Positions 1 through 9,390 of a DNA stretch of 64,000 nt are shown here, one piece after another (positions within the stretch are counted from its first letter, which is position 1; every line of letters starts with the position of its first letter). The DNA is taken from positions 61,643,766 through 61,707,765 of the forward strand of contig NC_072801.1 of NCBI RefSeq assembly GCF_028583425.1, read 5' to 3'. Below the pieces are notes generated by a model. It saw nothing but the letters and a program-made list of their open reading frames with translations. It was not told the DNA's origin and did no database searches. A program made the translations under genes and the position numbers. Origin of the DNA: Eublepharis macularius. Lineage: Eukaryota; Chordata; Lepidosauria; Squamata; Eublepharidae.

Positions 1-45
1 CAGTGATCACACGATGTATAATGGGACTCATCACTACGACATACA

Positions 46-115
46 GTGATGGCCACTGGCTTAGAGGGCTAAGCAGTTTTAGACAAATTCATTGCGATTT
101 AATCTGTTATCAGAA
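46..115 (+). repeat. CR1-like LINE 3' scrap
   Basis: The run gtgatggccactggcttaga followed by a gttttagacaaattcat segment resembles the 3' end of reptilian CR1 elements; the same motif is seen in the longer copy near 44.3 kb. Only a short stretch is recognisable. Confidence 0.4.
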
Positions 116-679
116 GACAGCAATTGGTCACAGTTGCAAAATGAAACCCAGGTATACAATATAAGATGGCTTTTGCCTTCATGTCCGAGTGTGAGCTGCT
201 GAAGAGCAGCTGCTAGAAAGAGAATGCCGTTCTTCATTTTTTATGGAAGGTGCAATGCCAGTTTTTCACACACACACACAATCCATAGACAAATCTGTAA
301 TGCACACAGCCCAACACTGCCTCTTTCTTAATGTTGGGAGATAAGCATATAGCTCAGGACCAGATTAGATGAGACAGTGGGGAGGTCCATGAAAAGTTCT
401 CCCACTTTTTTTGAAGCTAAAAGCAGCTAGGTGGGTGGGTGTGAATTGGATAGGAACTATAGGGAGCAGGGTTTAACCCTTTCCCTCATCCCACTTGCCC
501 GATCTAACTCTACTCTTAGTCTGAAGTTGCTTTTTTTTGATGGTGGGTTGGGACTGTAGAGCAAGACAAAACAAGACGATAATGTTTTTCCATGAGTCAA
601 GTTTCCAAGCACCACTGGGGCCTGACTTGGAATGGGACAGCAGCACAAGAGGAGGGGCTTCAGCCTCCTCCCCACCCCA

Positions 680-945
680 TCCCACCCACACCGCATGCAG
701 AAGATCCCAGGTTCGATCCCTGGCAGGGGCAAAGAGACTGTCTTATGCTCTGAGCAGCAGCAGCTCTCCTGAGTCTCGGGCAGAGGTCTTTCACATCACT
801 ACTTTCTTAGGTTAAAAAACATCAGGCAGTAGATGATATGAACGATCTCTGACCAAGATCCTGGAGAACTGCTGGTGTTCAAAGCAGAAGATGGTGACCT
901 TTATAGAGCAAAGGTCTGACTCAGTATAGACAGCTTCATGCATTC
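680..945 (+). repeat. tRNA-derived SINE, rearranged
   Basis: A box B-like ggttcgatccctggca sits at 711-726 after gcatgcagaag, as in the tRNA-headed SINE at 21.37 kb. The 3' part (about 890-945) matches the family's end, with gcaaaggtctgactcagtat and gacagcttcatg. The middle contains a piece resembling the opposite strand of the same family, so the copy appears internally rearranged or is two fragments. Confidence 0.5.
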
Positions 946-1170
946 ATGTTTTCCCTCGTGGGACAAGTAGCAGGGAAGGGGGAGGGGGGATTCAGAGCAG
1001 AGTTAAGAGTTTTAAAAATCCCTCCTCTAGCCGTGTGGTCCCAATCCAAGTCAAACCTTCTTTTAAAAAAAAAAAAGGCTCAGGAAATCCAGTCACGGAT
1101 CTCCCATCATCTCATCTACTTTAACCCTAAATGACGTGAATGAATAAAGATCAACACTTTCACTAATACA

Positions 1171-1186
1171 CAGCTCGCTCTCGCTC

Positions 1187-1217
<31 letters not shown>

Positions 1218-1218
1218 G
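1171..1218. repeat. CT/CA compound microsatellite
   Basis: A simple run of CT dinucleotides passes directly into CA dinucleotides inside the CACNG7 intron. Confidence 0.9.
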
Positions 1219-1551
1219 TAATGCTGAACCCCTAAAACTTATAATGAAAACGGAACCCAAAAACTGAAAGTAGGTTTTGTGATGGAGTGAAAGTCCTCGA
1301 TTTCAGATTTGCATGTGGAAATTCTAAAGTTATTTCACTATGTGATTATGCATTAGTAAGAAATCTGCTATTGTTTTTTTTTAAATATATTTATTTGATA
1401 TAATATAAAATAGAGTATACATAATAGGGGCAAGGTGAGATTGCCTACCTGAACCCTAAGAACACTGTCAAATGAACAACTTTCTCACATTTTGCTGCAA
1501 GTTCCATTCTCTTCACCATAATGAGACAAATCTAGAAGAATCTCTAATTTG

Positions 1552-1868
1552 GTTGTTGTGGGTTTTCCGGGCTGTATTGCCGTGGTCTTGGCATTGTAGT
1601 TCCTGACGTTTCGCCAGCAGCTGTGGCTGGCATCTTCAGAGGTGTAGCACCAAAAGACAGAGATCTCTCAGTGTCACACCAGGCTGTATTGCCTGGAAAA
1701 CCCACAGGTGACACTGAGAGATCTCTGTCTTTTGGTGCTACACCTCTGAAGATGCCAGCCACAGCTGCTGGCGAAACGTCAGGAACTACAATGCCAAGAC
1801 CACGGCAATACAGCCCGGAAAACCCACAACAACCATCGTTCTCCGGCCGTGAAAGCCTTCGACAATAC
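1552..1868. mobile_element. Penelope-like repeat, family B, inverted dimer
   Basis: Two copies of one about 130-bp unit stand head to head: the minus-strand copy at about 1552-1680 and the plus-strand copy at about 1708-1840, separated by a short spacer. The insertion is flanked by a perfect 13-bp direct repeat, aatctctaatttg, at 1539-1551 and 1869-1881. Each unit contains CTGANGA, a 6-bp stem (GCCAGC/GCTGGC) and GAAA (plus copy: 1746-1752, 1754-1759/1767-1772, 1773-1776), the layout of a hammerhead ribozyme core. Such motifs are known in the terminal repeats of Penelope-like retroelements, so I assign it there by inference. A single copy occurs at 21508-21674. Confidence 0.7.
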
Positions 1869-1993
1869 AATCTCTAATTTGTCGGTAGGCTGTTAGTTTC
1901 CACCAGCATTTAGGGGTCTCTTACTTTCATCTGCCTGTCATGAATCTTGGGCGTAATTTTTTTTGCTTCCAGTTTCTAGCAAAGACCAATCTG

Positions 1994-2194
1994 GGCCATT
2001 TCCAGACAGCTGACCTGCACCCGGGACATCGCGCCATGTTTCAGATCGTGCCAGGGAAAACGCGAAATATCGCGTTTTCTCGCGCGAGTTTTGCACGACA
2101 TCGCGCAAGAAAACGCGATATTTCGCATTTTCCCTGGCACAATCCGAAACGTGGCGCGATGTCCTGGGTGCAGGTCAGCCGTCTGGAAATGGCC
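1994..2194. mobile_element. Palindromic MITE, 201 bp, CTG target duplication
   Basis: The two halves are near-perfect reverse complements for about 95 bp each, meeting at about 2092. Ends are ggccatttccagac and gtctggaaatggcc, flanked by the 3-bp direct repeat ctg (1991-1993, 2195-2197). The arms are unusually CpG-rich (repeated cgcg). The ends match those of the elements at 35463-36488 and 37897, so these form one family. A 3-bp TSD suggests a PIF/Harbinger-like transposase source, which is inference. It has no coding capacity. Confidence 0.8.
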
Positions 2195-3103
2195 CTGGTT
2201 GTGGTAATCATATGTAAAACTACCGTTAGAAGATTTTTAGGTATGTCAACTATACAACTTAACAGTAAGATCTCTGGCCTGTGGAGAGTCTGCCTGTCCA
2301 ATCTGACTGATATAATCTCTACCACTTGTTTCTGTTGTCCATTTATAAGTCCACCACATGTGGAAAAAGTCTGTCTTCCTCACAAAACTACCACTTACTA
2401 CTCCCAGTTCTACAGATCTTTGCTAGCCTGAAAGGGGTTATAGGCCAAAGCCTGCTTTTGTGACTGATAATGTATGTTCAGGAATATTTGGGGGAGGAGC
2501 TGAGTATGAAATGCATCTTGTGTGTAGAAACAAATATGTTGTGCACTCACACAGGCATGCACACAGACTTATTCTGTGGGGAGCCTGTAACATCTAAAGA
2601 AGCTGTAACTGAGACTACCTTCCACTTGATTATGTCTATTAAGTCTGAAATCAGGATTCCATTGGTCCAATTCATGTAAACTCTGTCTTATTCAGAGTTG
2701 ATTTATTTATTCACTTACAATAGTTTTGTCCCCATTTTCCCACTATTAAAATAATACTTGAGGTGACTTGCAACTAAAATGATAATAGAATGGAATTATT
2801 ACAAACAAACAAAAATTAGAGATACACCTTATAGATACAGTTATATTTTGTTAGTACAGATTTACAGTACTGAGTTTATTGTTTACTGTTCTCCAATTTC
2901 CCAGCTGCTTTATTACTGTGAGCGCTTAATTAAAAAAAATTCAAACAACCAGCAGCATAAAACCATGCATAAAAACATTGATAAAACAGTTGAGAAACTG
3001 AGGAATTTTTTTAAAAAAAAACAGTCAGTAAAAAAACTCAACACGCCACTCTGTACTGTAATCCTGAAACGTTTTGTGCCTTCTCTCTGTCATGGCTCTG
3101 CAG

Positions 3104-3361
3104 GGTGCAGGCGTGATGTCTGTCTACCTTTTCACCAAACGCTACGCCGAGGAGGAAATGTACCGTCCCCACCCCGCTTTCTACCGCCCACGCCTGAGCG
3201 ACTGTTCTGACTACTCGGGCCAGTTCTTGCACCCTGAGGTGTGGCATCGTGGACGCAGCCCCTCGGACATCTCCAGTGACGTTTCCATCCAGATGACACA
3301 GAACTACCCACCAGCCATCAAGTACCCTGAACATATGCACATATCCACCTCACCTTGCTAA
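3104..3361 (+). CDS. CACNG7: CACNG7 last coding exon (gamma-7 TARP, C-terminus)
   Basis: This exon encodes the C-terminal 85 residues of the calcium channel gamma-7 subunit, a type II TARP that modulates AMPA receptors and calcium channels in neurons. The exon follows a pyrimidine tract and CAG (3101-3103) and reads in frame from GAGVMSVYLFTKRYAEEEMY, which finishes transmembrane segment 4, to a TAA at 3359-3361. The tail contains RPRLSDCSDYSGQF, SPSDISSDVSIQMTQNYPP and ends HISTSPC. Recalled human gamma-7 is almost identical here, differing at only a few positions near QPEAWRR and PDHLHI. Earlier exons, which encode the start, the GLW-motif extracellular loop and TM1-TM3, are not in the 3.1 kb upstream and must lie before the window. 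CACNG8 and CACNG6 follow in the same orientation. Gamma-5 has a similar C-terminus, but this residue-level match and the CACNG8 neighbour favour gamma-7. Confidence 0.95.
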   Translation, partial: GAGVMSVYLFTKRYAEEEMYRPHPAFYRPRLSDCSDYSGQFLHPEVWHRGRSPSDISSDVSIQMTQNYPPAIKYPEHMHISTSPC

Positions 3362-4300
3362 ACGCACCAGAGAACGCGCTGGACAAGGAGGCCAGCATTT
3401 GCTTGCAGACTGTACCGTCCTGACCCTCCCTGCCTAGGAGACTCGCCTGCTGATGGGGTCCTGTCTTCCCCTCTCTGAAGACTCATACCGATCTGCTCTG
3501 CTAGAAATGTCCTCTCTCTTTCTCTTTCTTTCTGTCTCCAGCTGGTGGGAACCGTCCAACCAACCTTTGAGATTGCCAGATGCCCAACCCCTACCACCCC
3601 ACTTGGAAAACTGTTCTAATTTTCTTGTTCCCCTTAGCTATCCAATTAAAAAGTCCACCCAACACACAAACATCACACATACACTGAAAACAGTCACATC
3701 TGCTCTGTTAATCCTCCTACTTCAGTTCCACTGCTTCAAGATACCTCTCCTCCCACTCAGGTGGTTGGAAAGCCTAGCAGGAAGGGGCTCATCTAGCGTG
3801 CCCCCCCACACACACACACACAAATGACAAAAATTAGCTTTCAGAAAAATTACAAAATGTTTACATCTTGAGACAACAGGGCTCCTCCCCGCACTGCCCC
3901 AACAATCCAGTTCCTGACAGGAGATGGACTTTGCCGTCATCTCCCTCTGGCAAAAAAGCCCTTCCCCTCAAACTCCTAAAGATTCTTGACATAAAATTTG
4001 TTGCTATTGATCCTCTCTTTTCTTACTGTAATTGACACCTTCTTGCCATTTTCACTTCTATCCCTAAAGACCATGGGTTGGAAATTCCCCTGGCACAAGA
4101 AGACTCAAGACAAGGTTCCCTTTGCTGGATGAAAACTTGTTAGCACAAGTCCCAACTCCATCATTCTTCAGGCTTACCCACCTAGAAACGGGCCCATTTT
4201 TCTTAAGTAAATCACAGGAAGTATATTAGACTGTTATCTTGGTTTGACCAAAAAATAAAGAAGAAACAGCTGTTTCTTCTTTGTATTGACTTGGGGTAGC
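3362..4300 (+). other. CACNG7: CACNG7 3' untranslated region (proximal part)
   Basis: No coding frame is seen after the TAA. An AATAAA lies at 4254-4259 and is the first strong polyadenylation hexamer, so a transcript end near 4.27-4.29 kb is plausible. The hexamer overlaps a perfect 26-bp palindrome (4257-4282). A second candidate poly(A) site lies far downstream at 12135. The UTR also holds a short CA run near 3809-3822. Confidence 0.5.
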
Positions 4301-4500
4301 CTCCCCTTCTTTTCCGCTGACCAAGAAATAACCAGGTAAAAAGAAGCTTCTTACCCCATTTTCTTTTTCATCATTTCAGCTTGTGACAGATCTATTCGCA
4401 TTGCTAGTTTTATTGGTCTCAAAATATCTAGTCCTGACAAAAAAGTTTCCTTCAAATTAGCTCTGTAATATCTCAGTCACAAAATAATAAAACTCTAGCA

Positions 4501-4949
4501 CAGGGATCGTCGTCAGCCTTTTAGACCCTGTGGGTACCTTTGGAATTCTGACCCAGGGTGGTGGGTGCAATCACAAAATGGCTGCCGCAGTGAGGCAGTG
4601 CCAACCAACAAGTGTCAGGGAGTGAAGGTATGCATAACTCCAATAGAAACCCTTCAACATTTCAGGCAGCAGTTCTGTTTAACACAATGCCTTTAAAAAT
4701 GAACATATTGTTTAAAAACATTTTCTTGCATACACATAACTTACCTTCAGCTACACAGTGAAGATACTTGTACTGTTGTAGCAGCTGTTGCCACAGCAAC
4801 TTTAAGAAAAATGCACAGCCAATCAGAAGCCCTGCTGGGCCAAAGCCCTACTTGGTCCCATTTACTTTCTAAAAATGCTTAATGAGTGCCGGGAAAGATG
4901 TCAGCAGGTACCATGAGGTCACTCATGGGCACCATGTTGGGGATCCTTG
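4501..4949. mobile_element. hAT-type non-autonomous transposon, 449 bp
   Basis: It is flanked by a perfect 8-bp duplication, ctctagca, at 4493-4500 and 4950-4957. The left end reads cagggatc and the right end, in reverse complement, caaggatcccc. An 8-bp TSD with CAGGG-like ends is typical of hAT elements. No transposase frame is present. Confidence 0.8.
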
Positions 4950-5588
4950 CTCTAGCATAAGATTCGTCTCTGATATTTTGCTATGCTCCAAAATGATCAA
5001 TTCTGTCAAAGTCTATATTTTCCTCCCTTCTGTGCCTCATTCCTAACTTCCAGCTCCTGGCAGAAAATGACTAGGCCACCATTTTGGTATTCCTACAATA
5101 GACTAGTCCAACATCCATCCAGTATGTTTTTGTTACTGCCTCAGGGCCAAATTACAAATTCAGTTTTTTAACAGATTGGCTCTGGAAATTGCTTTTAAAA
5201 GATAAAAGACAGGCCAAACAGACTTGAAATACTGCCACGGGGGGGGGGGCATTTTCCCATCCAGAAACAATGCTTGTGTTGACTTATTTCCCTGTTTTTG
5301 CTACTCCATGTGAAGTAGTTTGTACGCATGGAGCAGCAAATATGGGGATAGGCCCCCCCCACCACCACCAGTGCTGTTTCTGCATGGTTTGGGGGGAAAG
5401 CAGGAGCACTTCCTCCCCTGCAGTGGAGTTCAGAACCCATTTGGGTTCTCCTTTATTTTTTAAAAGCTGCTATGTGGCTGCAGGGAACCCAAGTTGGATG
5501 CAGGTTCGTTAAAAACCAGAACATGTAGTTTCATCCTCAGACACTTTCAATTGAAACCCAGTAGCAAAATACCATGCCACCATATTGA

Positions 5589-5786
5589 GAGCCAAGCTAC
5601 AAGTGACGAATTACACTTGTCTGGCAAGTGAACAGACGCACGTGTATTCCCCCCTGTTCACTTGCCATTCACTTGTGCTCCACTTGATCAAGTGGAGAGC
5701 AAGTGAATGGCAAGTGAACTGAGAGGAATACATATGAGTCTGTTCACTTGCCAGGCAAGTGTAATTCGTCACTTGTAGCTTGACTC
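5589..5786. mobile_element. Palindromic MITE (GAGCCAAGCTAC ends), TGA duplication
   Basis: The 198-bp element is a long inverted repeat with ends gagccaagctacaagtgacg and its complement ending agcttgactc, flanked by tga at 5586-5588 and 5787-5789. It shares terminal sequence, but not all of the interior, with the copies at 17415-17628 and 53865-54066. The TNA-type 3-bp TSD points to a PIF/Harbinger-like origin (inference). Confidence 0.75.
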
Positions 5787-6299
5787 TGAGTTGGCTAAAA
5801 TATGGCCTTCTCGTGCCAGGAAATGTCCTGTCATGCTTCAATCTCTTCCTTATTGTAGAAGAAAACAGCCTAACCTGAAATTTCTCCCTAGGCCTCACAC
5901 GGTTTTCTCTTGCCACCTCCACTTCCTGACAAGCACTGGCTCTTTCACCATCTTTGTTTTCTACAAGCATTTGGAAGAAGATCCTATTGTACTATTTGAA
6001 GAGACAATTTTTATTTTATGCCCCACAAATGAGAGACAAAACTATTATAAAGGGGTGAGGAAACAACTGTGTCTTCCAGCCATTAATGCCTCAAAGATTC
6101 CCGCCCCACCATTCAATTTTTCATCAGCAGGTGTCACGGCCATGTCTTGGCATCAGTGGAAACTCTTGAGAACTCCAGACTCTTTTTCAAGCATGCTCCC
6201 TTCAGCCATGGTGCCACCTGGGGCCATCGAGGCTAAGACAGAAGAAGAAAGAAGAGAGAGTAAAATACAGAGAAAGGATTTGTTATTATCCAGCTGCTA

Positions 6300-7000
6300 A
6301 GTCAGCTACTCTGGGCAGTAGATTTTGTCCTCCTTTTTGTTCCTTTCAGACAATTCTCAAACTTCAGTCTGTCTCTTTCCTTTTGTTTAGATCTATCCAG
6401 CGCCTCTCTCTTCTGCTTCAATTTCTTCCCATTTTTGTTTGCTAGTCAGCTGTTTTGTTTCCTCTCTTCATTCTTCCTGTTAATTTTATGTTCGCATCAT
6501 TTTTGTTTGTCTGCTTCCTTGTGTTGTTTCAATTTTACCTCAGTTTCATCTTCCTGTTGCTTTAGTTTATTGTCTTTCCTAAGGACTCAGGTCAGTGTTT
6601 TTCCTTTCTTTACTCTGCTTCTTTTATTTTTTCATTTTTATCTCTCTCTGTATTTGTAAGCCTCTTTCATTTTGTTCTGTCCCTTTTTAGTTGATCCTTC
6701 CCCCATTTCCTCCCTCCATTTTCTCACCTCTCTTTTGCCACTCTCTACCTAAGGAAGAAAGGACAAAAAAGAAAAAGGAAACAGAAGTGAATTTTTGAAA
6801 AGGAGAAAGACACTCACAGACAGGACACAAAAGTGGGAGGGGCTGATGGAGTGGACTGGAGGACTGGAAAAGTGGACTGAAGGAATATGGGAGAGGAGAA
6901 GGTGGGGGAATAAAAAGAAGACAAAGATATATTGCATGTGGTGGAGAAATTATAGGGTGAGATGATAAAAGAAAAGGGAATGTTTCTTTGGATGGGATAT
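6300..7000. other. Pyrimidine-to-purine strand switch
   Basis: From about 6300 to 6740 the + strand is strongly T/C-rich; from about 6745 to 7000 it becomes strongly A/G-rich. The switch is abrupt near ctacctaaggaag. No gene or named repeat is recognised. The open frames on both strands here are low-complexity by-products of the skew. Confidence 0.6.
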
Positions 7001-8282
7001 TATATTGGGAGGGGGGCTTTATTCTTTGCTGTGTTTCTGGTTGTTCAGGGGTGGCCATTCCCTTGGCCAGATCAAACTACTATATTGTGCTGTATGAAAA
7101 CTAAGATTGTGCCCCTCTACATCTTGTTCTGTGCACAGCAGAAGGGCAATTTTATTTTGTTCTGACTTCCTGTATTGCAGGCTCTTTCCTGCTCAGTCCA
7201 AGAAAATGAAGGGACTTTCGCTCCATCCTCTTGTATGGAGTAAGGAAAAGTTGGAACTCTGCTGCCCAAGGCAAGAGCCTATACTGTTTCTTGGACTGGG
7301 CTGGCCTTTTCAATTTCCCAAGATTTTAGAAGGAATAACTGGAAGGGATGGCAAGGAGGAATAGAGAAGTGCAAGAATTTTCAGCCAGCACTGCCCTGTG
7401 CCCCCCAGGTTAGGGTGCTAAAACTATGAATTCCCCTGCCTTTCTCTCCCAGGATTTAAGCTTCCTTGCACCCACTGGGTTGGAATTCCCTTGAATTCAG
7501 AAAGCTTTCCAAAGATTCCAAAAAGTGACTATGTTGGAAGTACAATCATACTGTGGACCATCTGATGGAGATGCAGTAGACAGTGTGGGAGAGAATGGGA
7601 AGAGAAGGCAGGCAAGGACCTTTGAAGGGTAAGGAACGGATGAGTGCATTCTCTTGCTGCTGCAGCTATGAAAGGGATGGGAAGAAAGATACCGCTGATT
7701 CAGCTTTCAGCAAAATTTCTGATTCCCTTTTTCCGCATGTCTTCTCCTCCTGCTGAGTCAGCTCCAGCTGCAGTCAAGTTCACCTTCATGCATTGCTTCG
7801 GAGATCAGAATCCAGCATGGGTGTTTCCCTGTCATCACCATTTAACATTTTCCTCCCAGCTTTTGCTTATTAAGAGTAAGCAAAAGTTGACAAATGCTGC
7901 CTGTGGCAAGTTAATGCCCATTATTTTAAAAAAAGTAGTCCAAGTTCCACAGCCCCACAAAAGGAGAATCAAGGGCAAAAGGAGACATTAGGGTGTCTCT
8001 TTCTACAGCACCACATATAATCCTGAGAATCTTTTCCCCCAAAGGACAAGTTTCTAGTCCTCTTGACTGCATAGAGCTAAGAAAAGACTTTAATGGCACA
8101 AGACCCTCACTTCTGGTTTCCACATGTAAATCACCAGTTGGGTGGCAGGACTGTGACACAAGTAGGGGGAATTGCTCTAATCTCTGTGAGTCATGCCCTA
8201 TTTGCTTAGCATGATTCACCACCCAAATGGTCATGTTCATACTTGAAGATACCAGTCAAGTTGCACTGCAGCCTGTACTCTA
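7001..8282. other. Intergenic, nothing recognised
   Basis: I see no exon-like conservation, RNA gene or named repeat; several short open frames have no family resemblance. Confidence 0.5.
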
Positions 8283-8290
8283 CTTGTGAG

Positions 8291-9010
8291 TAGAGATGGG
8301 CATGAATAGGAAAAAAATGAACATGATGTTCGTTGTTCATTGCCATCCATGAACAGGGACTCACGAACAACCACGAACATGGCCCTGTTCGTGAACATGT
8401 TTGTGGTTGGCTGTTCGGGGCCAGCAGGCTCTCCTCCAACCATCATCCAAGTTTGGTCAAGATCCCTACTGCAACACTCCCAGAAACCTGACCTGAGCAG
8501 GCACCAGGAAAGGTACCAATAATAAATAATAGCTTGGCCCAGAGCCTGGCAGCAGCCCTAGAACCTGAAGGGGTAGATCCCTATCCCACCACACACAAAG
8601 AAAGTTCAAGCTCCAATGCACTCTCTCTATCAAAATGCCAACAGCAACTCCCTCTACACTGTCTGCAAACTAAGCCAGAGCTGGGAGCTCCCCTCCCCCC
8701 TGCTCTTTGCTCCCCTGTAACAAATTTGGAGCTCCACACTTGAAAGGACCTGCCTATCAAGCTAAATTGGGCTTAGATTGGGGTTTCCAGGGCAACAGCA
8801 GGAGTTCAGACAGAGTTCAGACAATCCCTGCCTAAGTTGCCAAGGGAATTGATTGTAGGTGCCAGACTGGCTTGAGGAACAGCAACGAACGAGACTTGCA
8901 ACAACCACCTGTTCGTTTAGAATGGGGCCTCATGAACAGCTTGTTCGCGAACAGAAGATTGGGCTGTTTGTGGCTTTTTTTGTTCGTATTGCTGTTCGTG
9001 CCCATCTCTA
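8291..9010. mobile_element. hAT-type element, 720 bp (TAGAGATGGGCA ends)
   Basis: It is bounded by tagagatgggcat and gtgcccatctcta with a perfect 8-bp duplication cttgtgag at 8283-8290 and 9011-9018. Subterminal regions are full of the motif cgaac/gttcg in both orientations. It is related to the elements at 41500-42749 and 54506-54828, which share the ends but differ inside. No transposase frame is visible, so it is non-autonomous. Confidence 0.85.
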
Positions 9011-9234
9011 CTTGTGAGCCACTCACAGTTATGACATGGCAGTTTTCAAAGGGAGCAGGCATTCTGCCACAGTTGTCTCTTGAAGTCCATGGGCGGAGTT
9101 TTTTTTTTTAAAAAAATGACCAAAATAAACTAGAAATTAATATCTGTGGCCCAAGTTTTCATACAAACAGCAGAGTGAGGAAGTGGTGGGTCTATGTAAT
9201 CAAAGGTTTGAAAATGAAAAACTAAATATAGTGG

Positions 9235-9378
9235 TAACATAGTAAACAGATGCATCTGACGAAGAGAGCTGTGGCTCTCGAAAGCTTATGCTACAAATAA
9301 GCTGGTTAGTCTTAAAGGTGCTACTGGACTCTACTATTTTGCTACTACAGACTAACACAGCTAACTCCTCTGGACCTA
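9235..9378 (+). mobile_element. Penelope-like repeat, family A, single copy
   Basis: It is flanked by a perfect 12-bp duplication, taaatatagtgg, at 9223-9234 and 9379-9390. It contains CTGACGA (9256-9262), a GAGAGC/GCTCTC-type stem, GAAA (9280-9283) and gcttatgctac, a hammerhead-like core, then the conserved body cttaaaggtgctactggact and the end cacagctaactcctctgga. Dimeric copies are at 21714-21921 and 61157-61376; a rearranged one is at 44829-44924. Confidence 0.75.
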
Positions 9379-9390
9379 TAAATATAGTGG

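Larger units (their letters stand above)
1..3103 (+). other. CACNG7: Intron of CACNG7 (last intron, 3' part)
   Basis: This is intronic by position, ending at the CAG acceptor at 3101-3103 of the last CACNG7 exon. No other CACNG7 exon is visible. It contains a CR1-like scrap (about 46-110), a tRNA-derived SINE (about 680-945), CT/CA microsatellite (1171-1218), a Penelope-like inverted dimer (1552-1868) and a palindromic MITE (1994-2194). The stretch 2200-3100 is AT-rich with nothing recognised. Confidence 0.8.

Noticed and set aside
1544-1870. Matching open frames on both strands (108 and 84 aa)
   Set aside because: They are products of the Penelope-like inverted dimer; near-identical peptides on both strands reflect the palindrome.
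1-3103. Earlier CACNG7 exons
   Set aside because: No frame resembles the GLWRVC loop or TM2/TM3 of gamma-7 in this stretch.
5791-6300. 169-aa plus-strand open frame
   Set aside because: No recognisable family or domain; it begins right after a MITE and has no exon-like flanks. Most likely chance.
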